The notes under the pieces are model-generated. The model was not told the DNA's origin. It made no database searches and saw only the letters and a list, made by a program, of their open reading frames with translations. Below are positions 24,329 through 32,589 of a DNA stretch of 64,000 bases, one piece after another. Source of the DNA: Streptomyces melanogenes (GTDB taxonomy: Bacteria; Actinomycetota; Actinomycetes; Streptomycetales; Streptomycetaceae); assembly GCF_014649795.1 (NCBI RefSeq), contig NZ_BMTS01000009.1:57080-121079 (forward strand), in the 5' to 3' direction. Each line of letters starts with the position of its first letter. Position 1 is the first letter of the stretch. Made by a program: the position numbers and the translations under genes.

Positions 24329-26418
24329 GCGGAGGTCTCCTGCCCCTGTGCCTGCGCCTGGGCCTGGATGGCCGTGATGGCGACGGTGTTGACGATGTCC
24401 TGGACGAGGGCGCCGCGCGAGAGGTCGTTGACCGGCTTGCGCAGACCCTGGAGCACCGGGCCCACGGCCACGGCGCCGGCCGAGCGCTGCACGGCCTTGT
24501 AGGTGTTGTTGCCGGTGTTGAGGTCCGGGAAGATCAGGACGGTGGCCTGCCCGGCCACCTCCGAGCCCGGCAGCTTGGTCGCGGCCACGGACGGCTCCAC
24601 GGCCGCGTCGTACTGGATCGGGCCCTCGATCCGCAGGTCCGGACGTGCCTCGCGGACCAGCTCGGTGGCCTCGCGGACCTTGTCGACGTCGGCGCCCGAG
24701 CCGGAGGTGCCGGTCGAGTACGAGAGCATCGCGATCCGCGGGTCCACGCCGAACTGGGCGGCGGTGGCGGCCGCCTGGACCGCGATGTCCGCGAGCTGCT
24801 CGGCGTTCGGGTCCGGGTTGACCGCGCAGTCGCCGTACACCAGCACCTTGTCGGCGAGGCACATGAAGAAGACCGAGGACACGATGGACGCGTCCGGCTT
24901 GGTCTTGATGATCTCGAAGGCGGGGCGGATGGTGGCGGCGGTGGAGTGCACCGAGCCGGAGACCATGCCGTCGGCCAGGCCCTCCTGGACCATCAGGGTG
25001 CCGAAGTAGTTGACGTCCGCGACCACGTCGTACGCGAGCTCCACCGTCACGCCCTTGTGGGCGCGCAGCTGGGCGTACCGCTCGGCGAAGCGCTGGCGCA
25101 GCTCCGAGGTGTGCGGGTCGACGATCTCGCACTTGGTGACGTCGATGCCGAGGTCGGCGGCCTTCTTGCGGATGGCCTCCACGTCGCCGAGCAGGGTGAG
25201 CTCGCAGACGTCGCGGCGCAGCAGGACGTCGGCGGCGCGCAGCACGCGCTCCTCGGCGCCCTCGGGGAGGACGACCCGGCGGCGGTTCGCGCGGGCCTGC
25301 TCCAGGAGCTCGTGCTCGAACATCATCGGGGTGACGCGGCCGCTGCGGGCCACCGACATCCGGGCCAGCAGGTCGGCGGTGTCGGTGTGCCGCTCGAAGA
25401 GGCCGAGCGCGGTCTCCGCCTTGCGCGGGGTCGAGGCGTTCAACTTGCCTTCGAGGGCGAAGAGTTCCTGCGCGGTGGGGAAGGAGCCGTGGCTGACCGC
25501 GACCACCGGGGTGCCGGGCGCCAGCCGGTCGGCGAGCTTGAGGATGGCCTCGCCGGGCCGCTCGTCCAGGGTCAGCAGGATGCCCGCTATCGGGGGCGTC
25601 CCGGCGCTGTGCGCGGCCAGCGAGCCCACCACCAGGTCGGCGCGGTCGCCCGGGGTCACCACCAGACAGCCCGGGGTCAGGGCGTTGAGGAAGTTCGGCA
25701 GCATCGCGCCGCCGAAGACGAAGTCGAGCGCGTCCCGGGCGAGCCCGGCGTCGTCGCCGAGCAGAACCGTTCCGCCGAGTGCCGAGGTGATCTGGGCGAC
25801 GGTCGGCGCGGCCAGCGCGGGCTCGTCGGGCAGCACGTAGCAGGGCACCGGGAGGCGGGCCTTGAGGCGCTCCGCGATGGCCTCGCGGTCCTGCGGGTTC
25901 ACCCGGTTGACGACCATCGCCAGCACGTCGCAGCCCAGTGCCTCGTAGGCGCGGTGGGCGTTGCGCGCCTCGGCCCGCACCGACTCGGCGGGCTGGCCCT
26001 TGCCGCCGACCACCGGGATCACGGACGCGCCGAACTCGTTGGCCAGGCGCGCGTTGAGCGAGAGCTCGTCCGGGAGCTGGGTGTCGGCGAAGTCGGTGCC
26101 GAGGACCAGGACCACCTCGTAGTCCCGGGCGACCTTGTGGAAGCGCTCGACGAGCTGGGAGACCAGCTCGTCGGTGCCGCGCTCGGCCTGGAGCGCGGAG
26201 GCCTCGTGGTAGTCCATCCCGTACACCGTCGCGGCGTCCTGGGACAGCCGGTAGCGGGCCCGGAGCAGATCGAAGAGGCGGTCGGGGCCGTCGTGCACGA
26301 GGGGGCGGAAGACGCCCACCCGGTCCACTTGGCGGGTCAGGAGCTCCATGACTCCCAGCTCGATGACCTGGCGGCCGTCTCCCCGGTCGATCCCGGTCAC
26401 GTACACGCTGCGCGTCAC
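24325..26418 (-). CDS. pta: Phosphate acetyltransferase (long form)
   Basis: Pta interconverts acetyl-CoA and acetyl phosphate. At 697 residues this is the long, three-domain type: an N-terminal P-loop-like AAA_26 domain (MTRSVYVTGIDRGDGRQVIE), a middle DRTGG domain (about 210-320) and a C-terminal PTA catalytic domain starting near VTPMMFEHELLEQAR and containing YGDCAVNPDPNAEQLADIA and MLSYSTGTSGSG. It is the first gene of pta-ackA. The 339-bp region to the divergent pfkA carries the promoters of both operons. All domains look intact. Confidence 0.95.
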   Translation of the reverse strand: MTRSVYVTGIDRGDGRQVIELGVMELLTRQVDRVGVFRPLVHDGPDRLFDLLRARYRLSQDAATVYGMDYHEASALQAERGTDELVSQLVERFHKVARDYEVVLVLGTDFADTQLPDELSLNARLANEFGASVIPVVGGKGQPAESVRAEARNAHRAYEALGCDVLAMVVNRVNPQDREAIAERLKARLPVPCYVLPDEPALAAPTVAQITSALGGTVLLGDDAGLARDALDFVFGGAMLPNFLNALTPGCLVVTPGDRADLVVGSLAAHSAGTPPIAGILLTLDERPGEAILKLADRLAPGTPVVAVSHGSFPTAQELFALEGKLNASTPRKAETALGLFERHTDTADLLARMSVARSGRVTPMMFEHELLEQARANRRRVVLPEGAEERVLRAADVLLRRDVCELTLLGDVEAIRKKAADLGIDVTKCEIVDPHTSELRQRFAERYAQLRAHKGVTVELAYDVVADVNYFGTLMVQEGLADGMVSGSVHSTAATIRPAFEIIKTKPDASIVSSVFFMCLADKVLVYGDCAVNPDPNAEQLADIAVQAAATAAQFGVDPRIAMLSYSTGTSGSGADVDKVREATELVREARPDLRIEGPIQYDAAVEPSVAATKLPGSEVAGQATVLIFPDLNTGNNTYKAVQRSAGAVAVGPVLQGLRKPVNDLSRGALVQDIVNTVAITAIQAQAQAQGQETSA

Positions 26419-26540
26419 GCGTGCTCTCCCGTTCTGTCTGCGTCGTTACTGGTGGGCGGCTCGGGCGGGGGTCCCGGGCGGGTGGTCGCGGCGCCGGCTC
26501 CCGCGCACGAAAAAAATCGCGACGGGGCAGCCTCGCCCTC

Positions 26541-26569
26541 TTGACAATACCCCTGCGGGTGGTTAAAGC
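26541..26569 (+). promoter_or_regulatory. Candidate pfkA promoter
   Basis: TTGACA (26541-26546) is followed after 17 nt by TAAAGC (26564-26569), a reasonable vegetative-type match in a GC-rich region. It points toward pfkA and would start transcription about 180 nt before its ATG. The rest of the 339-bp divergent pta/pfkA gap shows only GC-rich short repeats. Confidence 0.45.
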
Positions 26570-26757
26570 GCCCGCCGGGCGGGGGTGGGGCCGAGGTGGG
26601 GGCGAAGGTCCCGGACCCAAGGGACGAAAGGCCTCCGTCCCCCCGGCATGGCCGCGCTGGGAGGGCGGGGCCCGTGAGGTGCGTGTGACAATCGGTTCGT
26701 CGGCCCGGTTCCTCGCGCCGGCGGGCACGGCACCACAGAGCAGGAGACTGAGTCACG

Positions 26758-27783
26758 ATGCGCATCGGAGTCCTCACCGCGGGCGGCGACTGCCCGGGCC
26801 TGAACGCAGTGATCCGGTCGGTCGTGCACCGCGCCCTGACCGGCCACGGCGACGAGGTCATCGGCTTCGAGGACGGGTTCAAGGGTCTGCTCGACGGCCA
26901 CTTCCGCCCGCTCGACCTGGACTCGGTCAGCGGCATCCTGGCCCGCGGCGGCACCATCCTCGGCTCGGCCCGCCTGGAGCGCGCCCGGCTGCGCGAGGCC
27001 GCCGAGAACTGCGCGGAGCTGGCCCGGCGTTACGGCATCGACGCGCTCATCCCGATCGGCGGCGAGGGCACGCTGACGGCGGCGCGGATGCTCTCCGACG
27101 CCGGGATGCCGGTGGTCGGCGTGCCGAAGACCATCGACAACGACATCTCCGCCACCGACCGCACCTTCGGCTTCGACACGGCCGTCATGGTCGCCACCGA
27201 AGCCATCGACCGGCTGAAGACCACCGCCGAGTCGCACCAGCGCGTGATGGTCGTCGAGGTGATGGGCCGCCACGCGGGCTGGATCGCGCTGGAGTCCGGC
27301 ATGGCCGGCGGCGCCCACGGCATCTGTCTGCCCGAGCGGCCCTTCGAGGTCGACGACCTGGTCAAGATGGTCGAGGAGCGCTTCGCGCGCGGCAAGAAGT
27401 TCGCGGTGATCTGCGTCGCCGAGGGCGCGCACCCCGCCGAGGGCGCCATGCCGTACGAGAAGGGCGCGATCGACCAGTACGGTCACGAGCGGTTCGCCGG
27501 CATCGGCAACCGGCTGGCCATCGAGCTGGAGCGGCGCCTGGGCAAGGAGGCCCGGCCGGTCATCCTCGGCCACGTCCAGCGCGGCGGCGTGCCCACCGCG
27601 TACGACCGTGTCCTGGCCACCCGGTTCGGCTGGCACGCGGTGGAGGCGGTGCACCGGGGGGACTTCGGGAACATGACGGCGCTGCGGGGTACGGACGTGG
27701 TGATGGCACCGCTGGCGTCGGCCGTCACCGAACTGAAGACGGTCCCGGCCAGCCGGATGTTCGAGGCGGAGTCGGTGTTCTGA
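26758..27783 (+). CDS. pfkA: ATP-dependent 6-phosphofructokinase
   Basis: Phosphofructokinase phosphorylates fructose 6-phosphate in the committed step of glycolysis. The 341-residue protein has the GGDCPGLNAVIR phosphate-binding start, GGTILGSAR, the GGEGTL loop, PKTIDNDI with the catalytic Asp of the TIDND motif, MGRHAGWIAL and HVQRGGVPTAYDR. Length and motifs match the actinobacterial PfkA (group III) enzymes, which in Streptomyces use ATP. It is divergent from pta-ackA-pyk, so two glycolytic genes and the acetate node sit together. The ATG is preceded by GCAGGAGACTGAGTC. Confidence 0.95.
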   Translation: MRIGVLTAGGDCPGLNAVIRSVVHRALTGHGDEVIGFEDGFKGLLDGHFRPLDLDSVSGILARGGTILGSARLERARLREAAENCAELARRYGIDALIPIGGEGTLTAARMLSDAGMPVVGVPKTIDNDISATDRTFGFDTAVMVATEAIDRLKTTAESHQRVMVVEVMGRHAGWIALESGMAGGAHGICLPERPFEVDDLVKMVEERFARGKKFAVICVAEGAHPAEGAMPYEKGAIDQYGHERFAGIGNRLAIELERRLGKEARPVILGHVQRGGVPTAYDRVLATRFGWHAVEAVHRGDFGNMTALRGTDVVMAPLASAVTELKTVPASRMFEAESVF

Positions 27784-27847
27784 GGGATTCCCCACCCCGC
27801 CCCTTCCCTTAACCCTCCGGGGGTGGGTGGGGGTGGAGGTGGGTTTC

Positions 27848-27941
27848 CCGGGGGCTTCGCCCCCGGACCCCGTTGCGGGGGCTCCGCCCCCTGCACCCCT
27901 GGCGGGGCTGCACCCCTGGCGGGGCTGCACCCCTGCACCCC
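27848..27941. repeat. Two stem-loops and a 17-bp tandem repeat between convergent genes
   Basis: CCGGGGGC-TTC-GCCCCCGG (27848-27866) and GGGGGC-TCC-GCCCCC (27877-27891) are strong hairpins. They are followed by the 17-nt unit CTGCACCCCTGGCGGGG repeated at 27891-27907 and 27908-27924, with a partial third copy (27925-27934). The array ends at the stop codon of the XRE gene. It probably terminates pfkA and the convergent regulator; the tandem units could be expansion-prone. Confidence 0.7.
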
Positions 27942-28625
27942 CTATACCTGTGCCAGCGCCCAGAAGTGGTCCACTATCCGCTCCAGGAACTCGCGGCCCG
28001 CGTCTCCCGCCGTCGATTCGGCCGTGGAGCCGCTCGAGCCCCAGCTCATCGTCGACACCATCCGGCCCTGGTAGTCGGTGTGCAGTTGCTCCAGGACGTC
28101 CTGGAGGTGGTGGCGGGGGAGGGGGAGGAGTTTGGAGGCGGGGCGGACGTAGGCCTGCCAGCGGGTGGTGACCGCGCTGCGCAGCAGTTCCGCCAGGTCC
28201 TCGTGCTGGCCCGTCGCCGTGACGTACTCGCGCAGCGACAGGTTCAGCGCCTGGGCCAGCGCCTCCGACTGGCGCTCGTTGCCGCGCCAGCGGCCCGACT
28301 CCTCCATCCGGAGGTACGCCCCCGCGTCGAGTCCCACGCGCCGGGCGAGGTCCTCCGGGCTGAGCCCGCGCGCCATCCGGTGCTCGCGCAGCGTGGCGGC
28401 CGCGGCCATCAGATCGCCCGGCGAGCACCACAGCACCCCCGCGAGCGCCGTCAGCTCACGGGAGTCGGGCGTGCCGAAGCCCTGTTCCCAGGAGGAGACG
28501 GTCTCGGGGGAGACCCGCAGCCCGTACTGGGCGTACAGGCCGTAGGCGACATGGCCGGGCGCCATGCCCAGCGCCTCGCGAAGACGGCGCATGGCGGGGG
28601 CGTTGAACGGCGGGGTGGGGTGCAC
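27942..28625 (-). CDS. XRE-family helix-turn-helix regulator
   Basis: This 227-residue protein has two XRE-type helix-turn-helix segments in tandem: a divergent one (about 10-60, RREALGMAPGHVAYGLYAQY ending SWEQG) and a clearer one (about 75-125, RMARGLSPEDLARRVGLDAGAYLRMEESG in outline). The C-terminal half (about 130-227) is helical, ends FWALAQV and resembles no ligand domain that I know. I prefer the GTG at 28625 (MHPTPPFNAPAMRRL), since the 16 extra codons upstream fall in the presumed promoter. It follows pfkA in convergent orientation, as I recall for SCO5427. Target genes are unknown. Confidence 0.8.
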   Translation of the reverse strand: MHPTPPFNAPAMRRLREALGMAPGHVAYGLYAQYGLRVSPETVSSWEQGFGTPDSRELTALAGVLWCSPGDLMAAAATLREHRMARGLSPEDLARRVGLDAGAYLRMEESGRWRGNERQSEALAQALNLSLREYVTATGQHEDLAELLRSAVTTRWQAYVRPASKLLPLPRHHLQDVLEQLHTDYQGRMVSTMSWGSSGSTAESTAGDAGREFLERIVDHFWALAQV

Positions 28626-28735
28626 GCGCACACCGTAGGTGCACAGGGTGACGGATGACCACGGTGTGTTCACCCAAATCTGTCAGTCCGTAGGAAGGTA
28701 CGGCTCCATTTATCGGGTGCATTACGACCCGTCCC

Positions 28736-29578
28736 TCACCCCTTGACCGCCCCGCCCAGTGCGAATCCGCCGCCCAGGCGCTGGGCGATGACCACGTAGA
28801 GCAGCAGCACCGGCGTCGAGTAGAGAATGGAGAACGCGGCCAGCTCGCCGTAGACCACCGAGCCGTAGTTGCCGAAGAAGGTGAAGATCGAGACCGAGGC
28901 GGGCAGCCGGTCCGGGGAGAGCAGCAGCATGAAGGGGACGAAGAAGTTCCCCCACAGCATGATGAAGGTGTAGATCGTCACCACCGTCACACCCGGACCC
29001 ATCAGCGGCAGCACCACCCGCCACAGCGTCTGCGGCATCGACGCCCCGTCCGTCCACGCCGCCTCCTCCAGGACCCGTGGCACGCCGTCCATGAAGTTCT
29101 TCATCAGCCAGATGGCGAACGGGAGTTGCGCGGTGGCCAGGAACAGGGCCGTGCCGTACACCGTGTCGATCAGGTCGACCTGCACGAACAGCCCGTACAC
29201 CGGGACCATCACCGCCGTGATCGGCAGACACGTGGTGAACAGGACCGTCAGGAGGTACGGGCGGGTCAGCCGGGAGCGGTAGCGGGAGAGCGGATACGCG
29301 GCGAGCACCGCGCACACCACCGTCAGGGCGGTCGCGCCGCCGCACAGCACCAGGCTGTTGAGCATCGGCGTGAAGGTGATCTCGTCGGTCCACACGGCGG
29401 AGAAGTTGTCCAGGCCGGGGTTGCCCGGCACCCGCACCCGCAGGTCCGCCTCCGTGTCGAGCGAGGAGAGCAGCAGCCACAGCAGCGGCAGCGCGAACGC
29501 GGCGGCGACCGCGAGCAGCGCGGCGTCGGCGGCCAGCCGCTCCCGGGTCCGGCGGCCCACGCGTCCCAGCACCCTCAC
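28736..29578 (-). CDS. Sugar ABC transporter permease (MalG type)
   Basis: This is a 280-residue inner-membrane component of a binding-protein-dependent carbohydrate importer. It has about six membrane helices and the EAA loop EEAAWTDGASMPQTLWRVVLPL that contacts the ATPase, characteristic of MalG-type permeases. The GTG at 29578 overlaps the stop of the upstream permease (GTGTGA), so the pair is coupled. No ATPase gene is present in the operon; Streptomyces sugar importers commonly share the MsiK ATPase encoded elsewhere. The sugar transported is unknown. Confidence 0.92.
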   Translation of the reverse strand: MRVLGRVGRRTRERLAADAALLAVAAAFALPLLWLLLSSLDTEADLRVRVPGNPGLDNFSAVWTDEITFTPMLNSLVLCGGATALTVVCAVLAAYPLSRYRSRLTRPYLLTVLFTTCLPITAVMVPVYGLFVQVDLIDTVYGTALFLATAQLPFAIWLMKNFMDGVPRVLEEAAWTDGASMPQTLWRVVLPLMGPGVTVVTIYTFIMLWGNFFVPFMLLLSPDRLPASVSIFTFFGNYGSVVYGELAAFSILYSTPVLLLYVVIAQRLGGGFALGGAVKG

Positions 29579-30432
29579 ACCTCCACCTTCATCAGCCGCA
29601 GATAGACGACCGAGAACAGCGCCCCCACCAGGAGCAGCAGCAGCGCCACCGCCGTCCCGTACCCGATCAGGCTCTTCAGGAACGCCTGGTCGTACATGAA
29701 CACCGGGAGCGTCTGGCTGCGCCGGCCCGGGCCGCCCCGGGTCATCGCCCAGATCAGCCCGAACACGGAGAGCGTCTGGAGGGTGTTGAGCATCAGGTTG
29801 GTGCCGATCGAGCGGCGGATCATCGGCAGCGTGATGTGCCAGAGGCGGCGCAGCCCGCTCGCGCCGTCCACCTCGGCCGCCTCGGTGATCTCCTGCGGGA
29901 TCTCGGCGAGCGCGGCCGAGTAGATCAGCATGGAGAAGGCGGTGCCGCGCCAGACGTTGGCGAAGGAGACGGCCAGGATCGGGAGGCCGAACAGCCAGTT
30001 CTGGGTGGGCAGATGGAGCCAGTCGAGGACGGCGTTGAGGGTGCCCTCGCGACGGAAGAAGGCGTACAGCAGGAACGCGGCGACGATCTCCGGCAGCACC
30101 CAGGCCGCGATCACCAGCGTCCCGGTGAGCGTGCGCACCGGCCGCGAGGCGCGCCGCATGAGCGCGGCGAGCGCGAGCCCCAGGGTGTTCTGCCCGAGGA
30201 TCGAGGAGACCACGGTGAACACCACCGTCAGCCATACGGCGTTGCGGAAGCCGGGGTCGGCGAACGCCCGCCGGAAGTTGTCGAACCCGACGAAGCTGGT
30301 CCCGGACGAGCCGGTGAGCTGCATGTCGGTGAAGGCGATGTAGACGCAGTAGCCGATGGGCCCGGCGAGGAAGAGCAGCAGGAGGAGGGTGGCGGGGGCG
30401 AGGGGGAGCCAGCGAACCGGCCGTGCCCTCAC
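29575..30432 (-). CDS. Sugar ABC transporter permease (MalF type)
   Basis: This 285-residue permease is the partner of the downstream MalG-type protein. The first helix is LAPATLLLLLFLAGPIGYCV, about six helices are visible, and the EAA loop is TEAAEVDGASGLRRLWHITLP. The GTG overlaps the stop of the substrate-binding protein gene by 4 nt. With the lipoprotein upstream and a shared ATPase it would form a complete importer. The compact binding-protein/permease/permease order is typical of the CUT1 family (oligosaccharide importers). Confidence 0.92.
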   Translation of the reverse strand: MRARPVRWLPLAPATLLLLLFLAGPIGYCVYIAFTDMQLTGSSGTSFVGFDNFRRAFADPGFRNAVWLTVVFTVVSSILGQNTLGLALAALMRRASRPVRTLTGTLVIAAWVLPEIVAAFLLYAFFRREGTLNAVLDWLHLPTQNWLFGLPILAVSFANVWRGTAFSMLIYSAALAEIPQEITEAAEVDGASGLRRLWHITLPMIRRSIGTNLMLNTLQTLSVFGLIWAMTRGGPGRRSQTLPVFMYDQAFLKSLIGYGTAVALLLLLVGALFSVVYLRLMKVEV

Positions 30433-31781
30433 CGGGTCACCGCCCCCTCGGTGATCGTCCGCAGCTGCCCGTCGTACGTCTTCGCGGCCTGCGCCGCTGT
30501 CGAGTCACCCGTCGTCACCGCCTCCATCGCCTCCCCGATCGCCGAGGAGACCTGCGGATACACCGGCAGGGCGGGGCGGTAGTGGGTGTACTTCACCAGG
30601 CCGGTGAAGAAGTCGATGCCCGGCATGGACTTCAGATACGCGGGGTCCTTCGCCACGTCGTCCCGCACCGCGATCTGCGCGTCCACCACGTCCCACTTCA
30701 CCGCGTTGGCCGGGGTCTGCATCGCCTGGAGGAACTCCCAGGCCAGCTCCGGGTTCCCGGCCTTCCGCGGGATCGCCCAGGTCCAGCCGCCGGACAGGGA
30801 GACCCGGCCGGGCGCCTGCCCGTCCTTGGTCGGCATCGCGGCCTGTCCGAGCACGCTCGGCCACTGCGGCCACTCCTTCGCGCCCTTGGGCCCCCAGAAC
30901 TGGCCCAGCCACGACCCGTCCAGCGCGATCGCGAGCTTGCCCTCGGGCAGCCACTCGGTGGCGACGCGGGTGTTCACATTGGGGTCGAGCGCGTCGGAGA
31001 GGTCCGGGCCGAGCTTCTCCCCGTACACCGTCCGGACGAAGTCCAGCGCGTCCTTGAAGCCCTGCGAGCCGGTGACCCACTTCTTGGCGCCGGGGTCGTA
31101 CAGCGGGTTCTCGCCGGTCCCGTACAGCAGCATCTCGAAGCCCTGCATCACCGCCGCCTCGCCGAGCGCCTTGCCGGTCAGGACGCTGAGCGGGATGACG
31201 CCGGGGACCTTCTTCTTGACGGTACGGGCGGCGTCGAGGATGTCCGCCCAGGTGCGGGGCTGCCAGTCGACGGGGAGTCCCGCCTTGGCGAAGAGCTGCT
31301 TGTTGAACCACAGGCCCCGGGTGTCGGTGCCGTCCGGGACGCCGTACGTCCTGCCGTCCTCGGCCTTCGCGGCCGCCTTCGCCGTGGGGACGAAGCGGCT
31401 CCAGGAGTCCCACTTGGCCAGCTGGTCGTCCAGCGGTCTCAAGTACCCGGCCTTGATGTCGGAGTTGATGCGGAAGGTGTCCTCGTAGACCAGGTCCGGC
31501 GCGGTCTTGGCCGAGCGCATCATCTGCTGGGCCTTGGTCGCGTAGTCGTTGTCCGGGGCCTGGATGGGGACGAGCTTGACCTTCTTGCCGGGGTGGTCCT
31601 TCTCGAACCGCTCCTTCACCGACTGGAGGAAGTCGTCCTTGAAGCGCACCTTGTTGTCGGTGTTCCGGTTGTAGGCGATCTTCACGGTGGCGGAGTCGCT
31701 TCCGGAGTCGCCGCAGGCGGCGAGCGAACCGGCGGCGAGCGCGGTGGCGAGGACCAGCGGGGCAACGGCGGTGGGGCGCAC
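30429..31781 (-). CDS. Sugar ABC transporter substrate-binding lipoprotein
   Basis: This 450-residue extracytoplasmic solute-binding protein belongs to family 1 (CUT1). The GTG at 31781 is preceded by GAGGAGG and gives a lipoprotein signal with lipobox SLAAC. The mature domain shows the family-1 layout, with FNKQLFAKAGLPVDWQPRTW and GKLAIALDGSWLGQFW in the hinge/lobe regions. It is the first gene of the operon; the promoter lies in the 115 bp up to the next upstream gene. The ligand cannot be read from sequence; context (central sugar metabolism) suggests an oligosaccharide. Confidence 0.92.
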   Translation of the reverse strand: MRPTAVAPLVLATALAAGSLAACGDSGSDSATVKIAYNRNTDNKVRFKDDFLQSVKERFEKDHPGKKVKLVPIQAPDNDYATKAQQMMRSAKTAPDLVYEDTFRINSDIKAGYLRPLDDQLAKWDSWSRFVPTAKAAAKAEDGRTYGVPDGTDTRGLWFNKQLFAKAGLPVDWQPRTWADILDAARTVKKKVPGVIPLSVLTGKALGEAAVMQGFEMLLYGTGENPLYDPGAKKWVTGSQGFKDALDFVRTVYGEKLGPDLSDALDPNVNTRVATEWLPEGKLAIALDGSWLGQFWGPKGAKEWPQWPSVLGQAAMPTKDGQAPGRVSLSGGWTWAIPRKAGNPELAWEFLQAMQTPANAVKWDVVDAQIAVRDDVAKDPAYLKSMPGIDFFTGLVKYTHYRPALPVYPQVSSAIGEAMEAVTTGDSTAAQAAKTYDGQLRTITEGAVTR

Positions 31782-31896
31782 GGCACGACCTCCTCGGGCC
31801 ACGAATGGCTGCCCGGTGAACGTAAAGCCGCCCCGGGGCATGGTCAATGGGGCCCGTCGGCCGCCGTGATCGACTGTCGGATCGTCAACTCATGTG

Positions 31897-32589
31897 TCAG
31901 CGGCGGGAGTCGACCCAGCGGTACTGGAGCTCCGGGCGCCCGATCTGCCCGTACTGCGGGGTCCGCTCGGCGCGGCCCGTGGTGACCAGGTGCTCCAGAT
32001 AGCGGCGTGCGGTGATGCGCGAGATGCCGACCGCCTCGGCCGCCGCCGACGCGGTGACGCCCGTCGGCGAGGACCGCAGGGTGCGGGTCACCGCCTGGAG
32101 CGTGGGCGCGCTCAGCCCCTTCGGCAGGGCCGTGGGCTGCGGCGCGCGCAGGGTGGACAGCGCCCGGTCGACCTCCTCCTGCCCGCTGGCCTCCCCGGCG
32201 GTCGCGCGGAACTCGGCGTACCGCACCAGCCGGTCGCGCAGGGTGGCGAAGGTGAAGGGCTTCAGGACGTACTGGACGACGCCCAGCGAGACGCCCTCGC
32301 GCACCATCGTCAGATCGCGGGCCGAGGTCACCGCGATGACGTCGGCGCCGTGCCCGGCGGCCCGCAGTGAGCGCACCAGCTGGAGGCCGTGCCCGTCCGG
32401 CAGATACAGGTCGAGCAGCAGCAGGTCGACCTCGACGCGATCGAGGACCCGCAGCGCCTCGGCCCGCGAGTGGGCGGTCCCGGCCACCGCGAAGCCGGGC
32501 ACCCGGCCGACGTACAGCCGGTGCGCGTCGGCGGCGACCGGGTCGTCCTCGACGACCAGCACTCTGATGGGGCCTTCGGTGGAGGTCAT
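31897..32589 (-). CDS. CitB/DcuR-family response regulator
   Basis: This 230-residue regulator of the DcuR/CitB group, which controls C4-dicarboxylate or citrate uptake, has a receiver domain with VVEDDPVA, the phospho-acceptor in LLLLDLYLPDGHGL, VTSARD and KPF, then a helix-turn-helix (ASAAAEAVGISRITARRYLEHL) of the type seen in CitB relatives. Its ATG overlaps the stop of the sensor kinase gene (ATGA). The transporter gene at 34348 is divergent from the pair, which supports a role in its induction. Confidence 0.92.
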   Translation of the reverse strand: MTSTEGPIRVLVVEDDPVAADAHRLYVGRVPGFAVAGTAHSRAEALRVLDRVEVDLLLLDLYLPDGHGLQLVRSLRAAGHGADVIAVTSARDLTMVREGVSLGVVQYVLKPFTFATLRDRLVRYAEFRATAGEASGQEEVDRALSTLRAPQPTALPKGLSAPTLQAVTRTLRSSPTGVTASAAAEAVGISRITARRYLEHLVTTGRAERTPQYGQIGRPELQYRWVDSRR

